In this document: positions 41,809-50,832 of the stretch, piece after piece
How the letters are laid out: each line of letters begins with the position of its first letter
Position numbering within the stretch: the first letter of the stretch is position 1
NCBI GenBank assembly: GCA_035253585.1
Contig: DATFBY010000024.1
Span: 9,871-73,870, forward strand
DNA length: 64,000 nucleotides
Direction: 5' to 3'
From: DATFBY01 sp035253585
GTDB taxonomy: Bacteria > Gemmatimonadota > Gemmatimonadetes > Gemmatimonadales > Gemmatimonadaceae
Notes under the pieces: model-generated
Databases searched by the model: none
Told to the model about the DNA's origin: nothing
Seen by the model: the letters and a program-made list of their open reading frames with translations, nothing else
Position numbers and translations under genes: made by a program

Positions 41809-43301
41809 CCGCGGCTGCCGGCGCCCGATGACGTGAGCGGAATGATTGGACGAACTCTGCCGCTCCCCGCGACGCTCATCAGGAACGTCATGATGACGAA
41901 GACGCCGTACACGGCGATGATCGTTACCAGGATCTGAAGGTCGGCGCCCATGCCGAAGCCGACCCAGAGCAGGTAGAAGCCGAACGCGGCTCCCAGCGCG
42001 TTCTTCGAGCTCGTCCAGAACGAGGCGCGCATCCAGAGTATTGCCTGGAGAGCTCCAAATATTAGGCAGCCCACGATCACACCGAGCCAGCCAAAATTGA
42101 GATAGAGCTCTCCCTGCACCGTCATGTTGATCGAGTTGCTGAAACCGCCCGTGGCGGTCGGAAACCCCTGCCCGATCCGCCCAGCAAACCACTGCCCTTT
42201 GGCAATGATGGGCTTCTCGGGCCAGATCACGCGGGGTACGAACGCGTAGGCGAGATACTCGAGCGTCTCGCCGGCGAGGAACCCATCCTCGTCGACGATC
42301 CGGCGAACTTGCGTCAACTGGTTGAAGGTGCTGAGCCGGCTCATCACGGTCTGTGTACGCCGTGGCTCGGGCGTAGCCGGCTCTTGCTCAGCGTAAGCTT
42401 CGACCGCCTCGATGCGCTGGAGCCCACCCCCGGTTCCGCCTCGAACGGAGGCGAACGCGCCAAAGTAGATGACGAAGATCGCCAGTGCTCCATAGATCGG
42501 GAAAAACACTTTCCATCGCAACGGCTCGAGCGACCGCCTGCCTAACAACGCCCCGAAGATGAACGCGATCAGGGGCAGCAAGATGTCGGAGCGAAGGAAG
42601 GCAAACATCAACGCGCGAAACGCTTCGACGAGCGCGATCACCAGGGCGGCAACGACGACCTTCTGCTGTCCGCGCTCCGCGCCGATTCGCGCCAGGATGA
42701 AGATCAGGAAGTGCGGGAGCAGTAGAAACACGGATCCGATCGTTCCCAGCGCATCGAGCGGTAGTGTCTGTCGGACGACGACGACGATCAGCTCGAGCGC
42801 CACGGCATTCCGGATCAGATGTCTCCCGCCGACGTCCCCATGAACGCGAGGGAGCAACTGCGCCAGGCTACGCGCACTGTGCGACCGCTCTACCGCCCAA
42901 AACGCGAGAACCGGCAGCACGCCTCCGACGAGCATGATCTGCATGGCCAAAAAAAGATGCTCGTCGGCTGCGTACACAAAATACAGGGCGCGCTTGTCCG
43001 TTTCAGCAGCGGAGAGCCCGACGGCGTTGGCCATCCCGATGATGCCCGCGGACAGCGCGTACAAGGTGATCGGCGTGATCCCGCCGGTGTCGGCGCGCGC
43101 CACGTCGCGGAGCGCCAGCCCAGGACCGATCAAGGCGGCGGCGACGGCGAGCAGAATCGGTGAGACGAGCGAAAGCGCGCCGACGGCGGTCGTGACGCCG
43201 ATCCAAATGAGAATGTCGGAGGCGGCGCCGGCACGTCGCGTCCAGGCGGCGCTGCGGCGCCGCGGGCGGCGTTCGGCACCGACGCGCCAGGTAACGCTCA
43301 C
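41805..43301 (-). CDS. Wzy-like polysaccharide polymerase / O-antigen ligase-type membrane protein
   Basis: The 498-residue protein has about eleven hydrophobic segments (for example ILIWIGVTTAVGALSLVSPILLAVAAALIG, LFLAMQIMLVGGVLPVLAFWAV, IYGALAIFVIYFGAFASV, LGVIVGCLIFGALQAILWM) and a large soluble loop at about 300-395 holding VMSRLSTFNQLTQVRRIV and PRVIWPEKPIIAKGQWFAGRIGQGF. A long loop between late helices is the hallmark of Wzy polymerases and WaaL ligases, which join repeat units in the periplasm. Sequence alone does not separate the two; in an assembly operon without lipid A genes a polymerase is more likely. The N-terminus is arginine-rich. Starts with GTG at 43301, overlapping asnB-2 as GTGA. 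Confidence 0.8.
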   Translation of the reverse strand: MSVTWRVGAERRPRRRSAAWTRRAGAASDILIWIGVTTAVGALSLVSPILLAVAAALIGPGLALRDVARADTGGITPITLYALSAGIIGMANAVGLSAAETDKRALYFVYAADEHLFLAMQIMLVGGVLPVLAFWAVERSHSARSLAQLLPRVHGDVGGRHLIRNAVALELIVVVVRQTLPLDALGTIGSVFLLLPHFLIFILARIGAERGQQKVVVAALVIALVEAFRALMFAFLRSDILLPLIAFIFGALLGRRSLEPLRWKVFFPIYGALAIFVIYFGAFASVRGGTGGGLQRIEAVEAYAEQEPATPEPRRTQTVMSRLSTFNQLTQVRRIVDEDGFLAGETLEYLAYAFVPRVIWPEKPIIAKGQWFAGRIGQGFPTATGGFSNSINMTVQGELYLNFGWLGVIVGCLIFGALQAILWMRASFWTSSKNALGAAFGFYLLWVGFGMGADLQILVTIIAVYGVFVIMTFLMSVAGSGRVRPIIPLTSSGAGSRG

Positions 43302-45244
43302 GCGGGAACCCTCACTGCATCTGCCGAGAGTGAAGGTGCGGTCCAGGTCGAGGAGGCCCTATCGGCCGCCGACGTCTCGACCGCCGACACAGCGAAGCGG
43401 TCTGCCCACAGATGCAGAATGAAAGCGCGCCAGATGGCCAGTTGCGCTCCCGTGTCTCCGGCCAAGAAAGCACGGAGTTGAGTGCGGAAGCGTGATGGCT
43501 CGAGCACACCCAACGAGCGCACGCGATCGTCGGTCATGAACTCCTGGATCCAGGTCGCGTGCGAGCGCATCCAGGCAGCCATCGGCGTGAAAAATCCGAC
43601 CTTGTCCCCACGGCGACGGATGTCGTCCGGAAGGATGTCGGCGAAGCTCTCGCGCAGGATGCGCTTCGTCATCCCGCTGGCGAAAAGTGCCTCGTACCGG
43701 AGCGACGCGAGGAATTCTACGAGGCGATAATCGAGGAAGGGCATTCGACCTTCCACCGAATGCGCCATCGCGTTACGGTCGTCGTAGTGCGTCAGGTGCG
43801 GCAATGCGAAGCGCTTGAAGACTTGCGCCAAGTAGCTGTCCAGCGATGTGCGGCCCGGCTCGTCGTCGAAGCGACGCCACGAAACTCGCTCGCGCAGGTC
43901 GGGCGTGACCACCGACGCCATTTTTTGGATCACGCGCTGCCGAGCTCGATCTCGGATGGCGAGCGGCAGAACGTGCGGCGCCGAATCGCGTAGGACGGCC
44001 CAGAAAGGGCGCCCGCTGCTGCGCGCCCATGCCCTCGCCTCCGACAGAAAGCGCGCCGGCTCGTGGATGAGCAGCGACCCCAAGTACGCGTTGACCATCG
44101 AAGGATATCCAAGCAGCGACTCGTCGCCACCCTGACCCGAGAGCACCACGGGCACGCCGGCGCTTCGCGCCGCCGCCATCAGGCGGAAATGCGCCACGAT
44201 GGATGTATCGCCGAAGGGCTCTTCTTGATGATCCAGAACTTTCAACAGCTCCGATGGGAGCTCGTCAGGCGACGGCGGTGCGCGATGCAGGATGGGCGCT
44301 TTGAGCCGCGCCATGACCGATTCGACGTACGGAGTTTCATCGATGATCGAGCCCGGAAACTGACTCGTGAAGACGTGCATCGGCGCGCCGTTCGTGATCT
44401 CGTCGATCAGGAGGGTGATCGTCGACGAATCGAGTCCGCCCGAAAGCGTGGTCCCGACGGGCACGTCCGCCCGGAGCCTCAGCGCAACAGCGCTTCGCAG
44501 CAGCTCTCGAAATTTCGCTCGAGCGGCGTCGTCGTACGGGATTCGGTCACGATGCTCGACGCGTGGGAGATCCCAATACCGCCTCATCTCTGCCCGCCCA
44601 TTCTCTATGCGCAACGAGTGAGCGGCCGGCAGCTGGTCGAGGCCGGCGAAGAAGCTCCGGCGGCCGAGATGTCCGTACGTGCCCTGGCTGAGAAAATCGA
44701 ACGCCGCCTGTGCGTCGAGTCCGAACCTGCGCCCGATCGCCATGAGCGCCTTCACCTCGCTGGCGAAGATGAAAGTGCCGTCGGCGTCCTGCACGAAATA
44801 GAGCGGCTTCTTCCCTGTACGATCGCGTGCGGCAAAGAGCGCCTTGCGTTCGCGGTCCCAGATGACGAAGGCCCACATGCCGTTGAAGCGATCGAGCGAC
44901 TGCTCGCCCCACTCGCGGTAGGCGCGCAGCACGACCTCGGTATCGGTCGCCGTCTGGAAATGGTGACCGCGCGCCTCGAGCTCCTGCCGAAGCTCTCGGT
45001 AGTTGTAGATCTCGCCGTTGTAGACGATGACGAACCGCCCCTCAGGGTCGTGCATCGGCTGACGGCCGGCCGCGGAGAGGTCGATGATGCTGAGGCGCGT
45101 ATGCCCGAGGCCGATGCGCTCGTCCGACCACATGGCGCGATCGTCCGGGCCGCGATGGCCCAGCACGTCGATCATCCGCCGGAGCCGCTCGTCGATCGGA
45201 GCCACGTCACGCGGTGCCCGCAGAATTCCAGCAATCCCGCACAT
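43298..45244 (-). CDS. asnB: AsnB-type glutamine-dependent amidotransferase, paralogue 2
   Basis: The 648-residue protein has C2 (MCGIAGI), HRGPDD near 30-35, YNGEIYN at 75-81, TDTE near 100-103 and the PP-loop SGGLDSS at 268-274, then VVLSGQGGDESLLGYPS. The N- and C-terminal halves are both complete. It is the first gene of the leftward operon ending at 32579, divergent from asnB-3 with a 176-nt gap, so two amidotransferase genes stand back to back. The downstream Wzy-like gene overlaps by 4 nt. A role in amidating sugar carboxylates is inferred from the locus; making free asparagine is the alternative. Confidence 0.9.
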   Translation of the reverse strand: MCGIAGILRAPRDVAPIDERLRRMIDVLGHRGPDDRAMWSDERIGLGHTRLSIIDLSAAGRQPMHDPEGRFVIVYNGEIYNYRELRQELEARGHHFQTATDTEVVLRAYREWGEQSLDRFNGMWAFVIWDRERKALFAARDRTGKKPLYFVQDADGTFIFASEVKALMAIGRRFGLDAQAAFDFLSQGTYGHLGRRSFFAGLDQLPAAHSLRIENGRAEMRRYWDLPRVEHRDRIPYDDAARAKFRELLRSAVALRLRADVPVGTTLSGGLDSSTITLLIDEITNGAPMHVFTSQFPGSIIDETPYVESVMARLKAPILHRAPPSPDELPSELLKVLDHQEEPFGDTSIVAHFRLMAAARSAGVPVVLSGQGGDESLLGYPSMVNAYLGSLLIHEPARFLSEARAWARSSGRPFWAVLRDSAPHVLPLAIRDRARQRVIQKMASVVTPDLRERVSWRRFDDEPGRTSLDSYLAQVFKRFALPHLTHYDDRNAMAHSVEGRMPFLDYRLVEFLASLRYEALFASGMTKRILRESFADILPDDIRRRGDKVGFFTPMAAWMRSHATWIQEFMTDDRVRSLGVLEPSRFRTQLRAFLAGDTGAQLAIWRAFILHLWADRFAVSAVETSAADRASSTWTAPSLSADAVRVPA

Positions 45245-45420
45245 GCTACGCTACTTCCGCCTTCACTCCAGAGCCGCAATCCATCTCGAACCCTCTCTGA
45301 GCACCGCGTCCACTAATTTACATTGTCGCATGGCACCGCCGCGTCGTTCGATTGCGTGGCCCACGGAGCGCCGGTAAATAGCACACAGCCACTCTCGCGC
45401 TGAGGAGTAGAACACCATTC
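45245..45420. promoter_or_regulatory. Divergent promoter region between asnB-2 and asnB-3
   Basis: This 176-nt gap separates the two large divergent operons and must contain both promoters. Its most AT-rich patch is at 45312-45323 (TAATTTACATTG); read on the minus strand this gives TAAATT, a fair -10 for asnB-2, but no good -35 is evident. On the plus strand TAAATA near 45373 could be the -10 for asnB-3, and GAGGAG near 45402 is a distant Shine-Dalgarno. No repeat or RNA gene is seen. Confidence 0.4.
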
Positions 45421-47241
45421 ATGTGCGGAATAGCCGGAGCGTATGGCGCTGGTGTTGGTCGCAGCGACCGCATTGCGGCCGGAGTCGATCTCGCCGCCCA
45501 GTCGATCAGGCATCGAGGGCCTGACGATCGCGGCAGTCTGCGCCGTGACGACGTCATCCTGGCTCATGAGCGCCTGAGCATCATCGACCTCAGCGAATGC
45601 GGACATCAGCCGATGTGCAACGAGACCGGCGATGTCTGGGTGATCTACAACGGTGAGATCTACAACTATCCCGAGCTTCGGGATGAGCTGAGCACCAGCG
45701 GACACTATCTCCGCTCCACCAGCGACACTGAAGTCCTGATTCACGGCTACGAAGAATGGGGCATTGATGGGTTGCTGCGCCGACTCCGGGGCATGTTCGC
45801 GTTTGCGCTCTACGACGCGCGCCCCGAATCGCCTGATGGTTCCAGACCGGGGCACTTCTACCTGGTGCGAGACCGTTTCGGCATCAAGCCGCTCTACTAC
45901 TCCACACTGCCCGAGGGTGGCGTCCTCTTCGCATCGGAGGTTCGCGCCATCGCCGCCAGCGGCCTCGTCGATAAGCACACCGAGCCGCGGGCCGCCACGG
46001 GATTTCTCCTGTTCGGCAGCGTTCCGACACCGCTCACCACGCTTCGCAATGTGAAGGCGCTTCCCCCGGGTCACTACCTGGCGTTCGCGCCTGAGCGACG
46101 CCTCGTCGAATGGTACGCAACAGAGCAGCTCTTTCAGCCTCGACCGGCTCCCGTATCGCAAGATGGCGACATTCGAGCGCTGCTCGACGACACCGTACGC
46201 GTCCACCTGCTGAGTGACGCACCCCTCGGCGTATTTCTCAGCGGAGGCATCGATTCTTCCGTATTGGTCGCGCTCGCATCACGCGCGACGCCAGAGCTCC
46301 GCACGGTCTCGATCGTGTTCGACGAGCAGGGGTACTCGGAAAAGCCGTATCAGGACCTCATGCGTCGCCAGTTCGAGACGCGGCACCACGAAGTCCACGT
46401 CACGCCCAAAGAGATGGAAGATTCGCTGTCGAGCTTCTTCGACGCGATGGATCAGCCGACGGTCGATGGACTGAATACGTACTTCGTCGCGCGCGCCGCT
46501 CGTCAGGCCGGCCTCAAGGTCGTGCTCTCGGGACTCGGTGGCGACGAGGTCTTCGGCGGTTACGAAACGCTGCGACGCGCCCCGACGATGCGTCGCCTGC
46601 AACGCCTCCCGACGGCCGTCGTACGTACGGCGTCACGCGTCGCACCCCGCCGCTACGCGCGCAAGCTCGACTACCTCGCCGATGGACGCGACCTCTCATT
46701 CTATCTGGCGCAGCGCGGGATTTTCTCGCCGCGCGAGGTTGCCGATCTCACTGGTGGTGACGAGCGCGACATCTGGACGCTCTTGCACGAGCTATCGAGT
46801 CCTCGCGCCATTCGCGACGCGAGGACACTGCAGCAATCGTTGGAGTTCGATCACTATCTTCCGGAGCAGCTGCTCCGCGACGCGGACGTGTTCGGCATGG
46901 CCCACTCGCTCGAGATCCGCGTACCGTTTCTGGATCACGTCCTGGCCGAGCGCGTGCTCTCGATGCCTGCCACGTCACAGCACGATCCGAAGTGGCCGAA
47001 AGCCCTCCTCACGAAATCCACACGCGATCTGGTGCCACCAGAGATCGTTTTCCGGCGCAAGCAAGGCTTCACCTTTCCGTTCGCGCCGTGGCTTGCCGCG
47101 GGACGCGCGGGTCTTGCCACTTCGCTCGCCCGAAACAATGGCGCCACGAGCAAGACGTGGAGCGCATTCCTCGATGGGCGTGAGCACTGGTCTCGACCGT
47201 GGGCCCTCAACGTGCTGAGCCGCTACACCCAGCTGTCGTGA
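45421..47241 (+). CDS. asnB: AsnB-type glutamine-dependent amidotransferase, paralogue 3
   Basis: The 606-residue protein has C2 (MCGIAGAY), HRGPDDRG near 31-38, YNGEIYN at 76-82, SDTE at 101-104, the PP-loop SGGIDSS at 274-280, VLSGLGGDEVFGGYETLRR and DADVFGMAHSLEIRVPFLDH. It is shorter in the C-terminal part than paralogues 1, 2 and 4. It is the first gene of a three-gene plus-strand operon: GTG of the next glycosyltransferase overlaps its stop as GTGA. The AHSLEIRVPFLD block is close to that of polysaccharide-locus AsnB proteins. The Shine-Dalgarno is far from the ATG, but no alternative start keeps C2. Confidence 0.9.
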   Translation: MCGIAGAYGAGVGRSDRIAAGVDLAAQSIRHRGPDDRGSLRRDDVILAHERLSIIDLSECGHQPMCNETGDVWVIYNGEIYNYPELRDELSTSGHYLRSTSDTEVLIHGYEEWGIDGLLRRLRGMFAFALYDARPESPDGSRPGHFYLVRDRFGIKPLYYSTLPEGGVLFASEVRAIAASGLVDKHTEPRAATGFLLFGSVPTPLTTLRNVKALPPGHYLAFAPERRLVEWYATEQLFQPRPAPVSQDGDIRALLDDTVRVHLLSDAPLGVFLSGGIDSSVLVALASRATPELRTVSIVFDEQGYSEKPYQDLMRRQFETRHHEVHVTPKEMEDSLSSFFDAMDQPTVDGLNTYFVARAARQAGLKVVLSGLGGDEVFGGYETLRRAPTMRRLQRLPTAVVRTASRVAPRRYARKLDYLADGRDLSFYLAQRGIFSPREVADLTGGDERDIWTLLHELSSPRAIRDARTLQQSLEFDHYLPEQLLRDADVFGMAHSLEIRVPFLDHVLAERVLSMPATSQHDPKWPKALLTKSTRDLVPPEIVFRRKQGFTFPFAPWLAAGRAGLATSLARNNGATSKTWSAFLDGREHWSRPWALNVLSRYTQLS

Positions 47242-48335
47242 TACTCGGGCTCTTTTCCGAGGCGCTGACGGCCGGCGGCATTCAGCGGGTCGCTCTTCAC
47301 ACCGCCACTGCGCTCGACACCATCGCCAGGGAGACGAATCGCGGCGCGCAATTCCTCAGCCTCAATGATGCCGTCGGCGACCACGAACAAGCGGTCGACG
47401 GCAGATCGATTCGAATTCGCGGCTACGGCACCTCGAAAGCCGCCTTTGCACGAGGCGCCCTGGCCTCGTCAGGCGGCGTGACCGACGTCTATGTCAATCA
47501 CGTCGGTCTGGTGCCAGTGGGAGCCGCGGTTCGCTTTGCCCATCCATCGTCGCGGCTGTGGATACACCTCCACGGTGTCGAGGCGTGGTCTCCCTTGCCG
47601 CTCTCCCGCCGCACGCTCCTTCGCGTGGCTACGGGATTCCTATCCATCAGCAACTACACGGCGGAACGAGCCGTCGAAAGTCAGGGCATTCAGCGCGAAC
47701 GCATCCGCCTTCTGCCGAACGCGCTCGATCCATCTTTTCTTCGACGCGCCGAAGCGGGCCGCCACGACCGAGCCCATACGCCGCGCCGATTGCTGACCGT
47801 CGGACGGCTCGCGGCGAGCGAGCGCTACAAAGGGGTCGACGCGGTAATCCGCGCCCTTCCGATCGTCCTCCGAGAGAACGCCGATGTCGTCTTCGATGTA
47901 ATCGGCGACGGCGACGATCGGCCGCGTCTAGAGGCGTTGGCACGGGAGTGTCGCGTCGACGAGGCGGTGCGCTTTCGAGGTCGTGTTGCCGATGCCGATC
48001 TCGTCGATGCCTATCGATCCGCCGATCTATTCGTCATGCCGAGTCGCGGCGAGGGACTTGGCGTGGTGTACCTCGAAGCGATGGCATTCGGTCTTCCCGT
48101 GATCGCCGGACGCTACGGCGGAGCGCCGGAGGTTGTCATCGACGGCAAGACCGGTTTTCTCGTGAGCCAGGACGACACCGGCGAACTGGCCACGTCGATC
48201 TCGACGCTTCTTCGCGACACTGCCCTCGCACGCCGTATGGGCGAAGCGGGACGCGCCCGGGTTCACGAGGAGTTCAGCTACGAGCACTTCGTCCGTCGCT
48301 TGCGTGGTGCGCTCCTCGGTGAACGCCGGTCATGA
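47238..48335 (+). CDS. Family 4 glycosyltransferase
   Basis: The 365-residue GT-B protein opens VILGLFSEALTAGGIQRVALHTATAL, the usual acceptor-domain GGxxR block, and continues with LWIHLHGVEAWSPLP, RLLPNALDPSF, LLTVGRLAASERYKGVDAVIRALPIVL, VVFDVIGDGDDRPRLEAL and FVMPSRGEGLGVVYLEAMAFGLPVIAGRYGGAPEVV with the EX7E pair in EGLGVVYLE. GTG at 47238 overlaps the asnB-3 stop as GTGA. The next glycosyltransferase overlaps its own stop as ATGA, so the three genes are translated as a unit. Confidence 0.92.
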   Translation: MILGLFSEALTAGGIQRVALHTATALDTIARETNRGAQFLSLNDAVGDHEQAVDGRSIRIRGYGTSKAAFARGALASSGGVTDVYVNHVGLVPVGAAVRFAHPSSRLWIHLHGVEAWSPLPLSRRTLLRVATGFLSISNYTAERAVESQGIQRERIRLLPNALDPSFLRRAEAGRHDRAHTPRRLLTVGRLAASERYKGVDAVIRALPIVLRENADVVFDVIGDGDDRPRLEALARECRVDEAVRFRGRVADADLVDAYRSADLFVMPSRGEGLGVVYLEAMAFGLPVIAGRYGGAPEVVIDGKTGFLVSQDDTGELATSISTLLRDTALARRMGEAGRARVHEEFSYEHFVRRLRGALLGERRS

Positions 48336-49477
48336 AGATCTTGATCGATGCGTTGACTGCACGTGAAGGAGGCGGCCTAACCTATTTGCGACAGATCGTG
48401 CCGGCATTGGTCCGGGCCGATCCTACGCACCAATACCACGTCTTACTCTCGCCGCTGTACCAGTCGCCATTGATCGACGAGCTTCGACGAATTGCGACGC
48501 CCATGCCGGTGCCGCTCGATTCGAACATCGTCTCCCGGTACCTCTTCTTGCGGCGGGAGCTTCCTCGGAGACTCGTCGAGGAATCGTACGACGCTCTTTT
48601 CACCGTAAACGAGATCGGGTGCACGCGTCCGACTCGTCCACACGTCGTGCTCGCGCGAAATTACAGCATCTTCGCGCCACTCTCTCTCTACCACTCTCCG
48701 GCCGACCGTTGGCGTGCCGCGCTTTATCGCGTGACGCGCGAGCCGGTCGCGCGAGCCACGCTGCGGCGCGCGACGCACGTGGCGTTCGTGTCGGACACCT
48801 ATCGTCAGGCAGTGATCGAGCGCTTGAAGCTCGATCCAGGCCGCACCAGCGTCGTATATCACGGCATCGACCCTGCCTTTTCGCGTGAGGATGGCGGAGC
48901 GACGGCAGCATCGCGCGACCAAGCTACACCGTACTTTCTTTGCGTCTCGTCGCTGGCGCCTCACAAGAACTACGAAGCGCTGCTTCACTCCTATGCGACG
49001 GCGCGGCAATCCACGGACTTACCTGCCCTCTGGATCGCCGGCGCGAGTCCAGACCCTCGATACGGATCGTCACTGCGCGCGCTGGCCGACTCGTTAGGCG
49101 TGGCCTCCAGCGTCCGCTTCCTCGGCCGCGTTTCATACGAAGATCTCCCGGCTCTCTACCGGGGATCGACGGCGTTCGTCTTTCCGTCGCGCCTCGAGAC
49201 GTTCGGCCAGCCGCTGCTCGAAGCCATGAGCGCCGGAATTCCGGTCATCGCCAGCCGGAGCGCGGTGTCGAACGAGCTGTGCGGCGACGCGGCCGTGTAC
49301 GTCGATCCGCTGAGCCCGACCGACATAGCGCAGTCGCTGGTTCGTATTGCGCGAGATGAGCGCTTGCGCGCTGAGCTCGGTCAGCGAGGCCGCGTGAGAG
49401 CAGGCAGCTTCTCTTGGGATCGTACGGCGCGGCAGACACTCGACATCATCGATCGCGCTACTCGATTCTCACGTTAG
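48332..49477 (+). CDS. Family 4 glycosyltransferase (mannosyltransferase-like)
   Basis: The 381-residue GT-B protein begins MKILIDALTAREGGGLTYLRQIVPALV and contains TRPHVVLARNYSIF, AFVSDTYRQAVIERLKLDPGRTSVVYHGIDPAF, FLCVSSLAPHKNYEALLHSYATAR, SVRFLGRVSYEDLPALYRGSTAFVFPSRLETFGQPLLEAMSAGIPVIASRSAVSNEL, with EX7E in ETFGQPLLE. The blocks SSLAPHKNY and GDAAVYVDP are typical of WbaZ-like mannosyltransferases, though donor prediction is weak. Its stop lies in the string TTAG shared with the stop of the convergent gene (4-nt overlap), inside a GTTAGGC word. Confidence 0.92.
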   Translation: MKILIDALTAREGGGLTYLRQIVPALVRADPTHQYHVLLSPLYQSPLIDELRRIATPMPVPLDSNIVSRYLFLRRELPRRLVEESYDALFTVNEIGCTRPTRPHVVLARNYSIFAPLSLYHSPADRWRAALYRVTREPVARATLRRATHVAFVSDTYRQAVIERLKLDPGRTSVVYHGIDPAFSREDGGATAASRDQATPYFLCVSSLAPHKNYEALLHSYATARQSTDLPALWIAGASPDPRYGSSLRALADSLGVASSVRFLGRVSYEDLPALYRGSTAFVFPSRLETFGQPLLEAMSAGIPVIASRSAVSNELCGDAAVYVDPLSPTDIAQSLVRIARDERLRAELGQRGRVRAGSFSWDRTARQTLDIIDRATRFSR

Positions 49478-50832
49478 GCAGGCGTCGCTTGTCGCTGCCG
49501 GGAAGCAGGTAGCGCCGACCGAAGTGCATTATCGAGCAAGCCCGCGAGTCGCTCCGTGAGCATCGGTCGAGCGTACGAAGCCACGAGCTCGGTATTTGGA
49601 GCGAACTCCACGGGTATACCACGACTCCACTGCTCTAGCCCAGTCGCCAGAAACGCCGCCACCATTTCTGGCGTCGGCGCGACGGTGCCGGTTCGCGTCT
49701 CGTGAATCAGCTCATCCAGCAGTCCCTTATCTCCAGGCACACACAGAATCGGGCGACGCGCGCCCAGGTATTCGAAAACCTTGCCGGGTTGCAGACCACC
49801 GGCCAGGTATGGGTCGGTGGTGCGACTCGTATCGATCGAGAGCAAGAGCAGCACGTTTGCACTGCGCAGGAGCGCCAACGATTCCTCGCGCGGCACCTGA
49901 CCGGCCGCATCCAGGCAATCCTCGACAGCTGTGCTCCGCGCCGCCTCCACCATTATGGGCGCCGCGCTTCCACGATAGACCACGCGGAAGCGCCGAAAGA
50001 GAGCCGTACTGACCCGGTCGCGAAGCTGCCGAACGCCCTCGAAGAACGTCTTCGGCGACATCTCTCGCCACAGATTGCCCGCATATGCAACTCGAAATTC
50101 GTCCGGTGCGATCGCAGGTTCTCCGGAGAAATCCTCCGGGTCGTAGCCATTTGGTATCGTCGCCGTCGGACGTCCGAACGATCGCGCGTCCATCTCGCTC
50201 CAACGCCGGTTGACGTTGACCACGACTGCGGCGCTCGAAAGCACCGACCGCGCACGCGGTTGAAAGAGACGGCGGAGCGTCGGTGGGAATGGCTGCAGCC
50301 AAGGGTCGCGAAAGTCGGCGATCCAGGGTGTGCCATACTCGTCCGCGAACCACCTGGCCGCTATGACGCCCGCATCCGGCGAATGCTCGCCTATGCAGAC
50401 GTCTACACGCTCGCGGCGCCTGACGAGCCGGGCAGCGGTCTTTGCGCATTCCAGCCAGGCCAGCGACGTGTCGCCCGTGCTGAGCTGACGAGCGGCGGTG
50501 AGTGCCTTTCGCACCACAGTTCTTCCACGGCCTGCATGCGCCGAGCTGCTCTTTTGCCACAGCCGATCGAGGACGCCCGCGTCTTCGAGCCGCGGCGTCG
50601 GAATGATCACCGACGAGCTCTCATCGGCGCCATCCAGCGCGGTAGCCACGCGCTGCTCGACATCGGCCTCCCAGCCTTCGGCCGCTACGCCTCCATCACA
50701 GCAGAGGACTATGGCTCTCCAACCGAAGCGCGGCAGGTACTTGGCGAACTGCGCCGGCCGTTGCGCACCGATCGTCGATTGACGCGCATGGTACGGCGCG
50801 CATTGGTGCGCGAAGATGAGAGCCGTCTTCAC
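49474..50832 (-). CDS. Family 4 glycosyltransferase with DFRDPW motif
   Basis: The 452-residue GT-B protein has ALIFAHQCAPYHARQSTIGAQRPAQFAKYLPRFGW at its N-terminus, VCIGEHSPDAGVIAARWFADEYGTPWIADFRDPWLQPFPP near 160-195, VVNVNRRWSEMDARSFGRPTATIPNGYDPEDF, RVAYAGNLWREMSPKTFFEGVRQL and GGLQPGKVFEYLGARRPILCVPGDKG (donor site). The GT4 subgroup with WIADFRDPW is common in exopolysaccharide loci. GTG at 50832 overlaps the asnB-4 stop as GTGA; longer in-frame starts run into asnB-4. It is the last gene of the long leftward operon and ends in a 4-nt overlap with a convergent gene. Confidence 0.88.
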   Translation of the reverse strand: MKTALIFAHQCAPYHARQSTIGAQRPAQFAKYLPRFGWRAIVLCCDGGVAAEGWEADVEQRVATALDGADESSSVIIPTPRLEDAGVLDRLWQKSSSAHAGRGRTVVRKALTAARQLSTGDTSLAWLECAKTAARLVRRRERVDVCIGEHSPDAGVIAARWFADEYGTPWIADFRDPWLQPFPPTLRRLFQPRARSVLSSAAVVVNVNRRWSEMDARSFGRPTATIPNGYDPEDFSGEPAIAPDEFRVAYAGNLWREMSPKTFFEGVRQLRDRVSTALFRRFRVVYRGSAAPIMVEAARSTAVEDCLDAAGQVPREESLALLRSANVLLLLSIDTSRTTDPYLAGGLQPGKVFEYLGARRPILCVPGDKGLLDELIHETRTGTVAPTPEMVAAFLATGLEQWSRGIPVEFAPNTELVASYARPMLTERLAGLLDNALRSALPASRQRQATPA

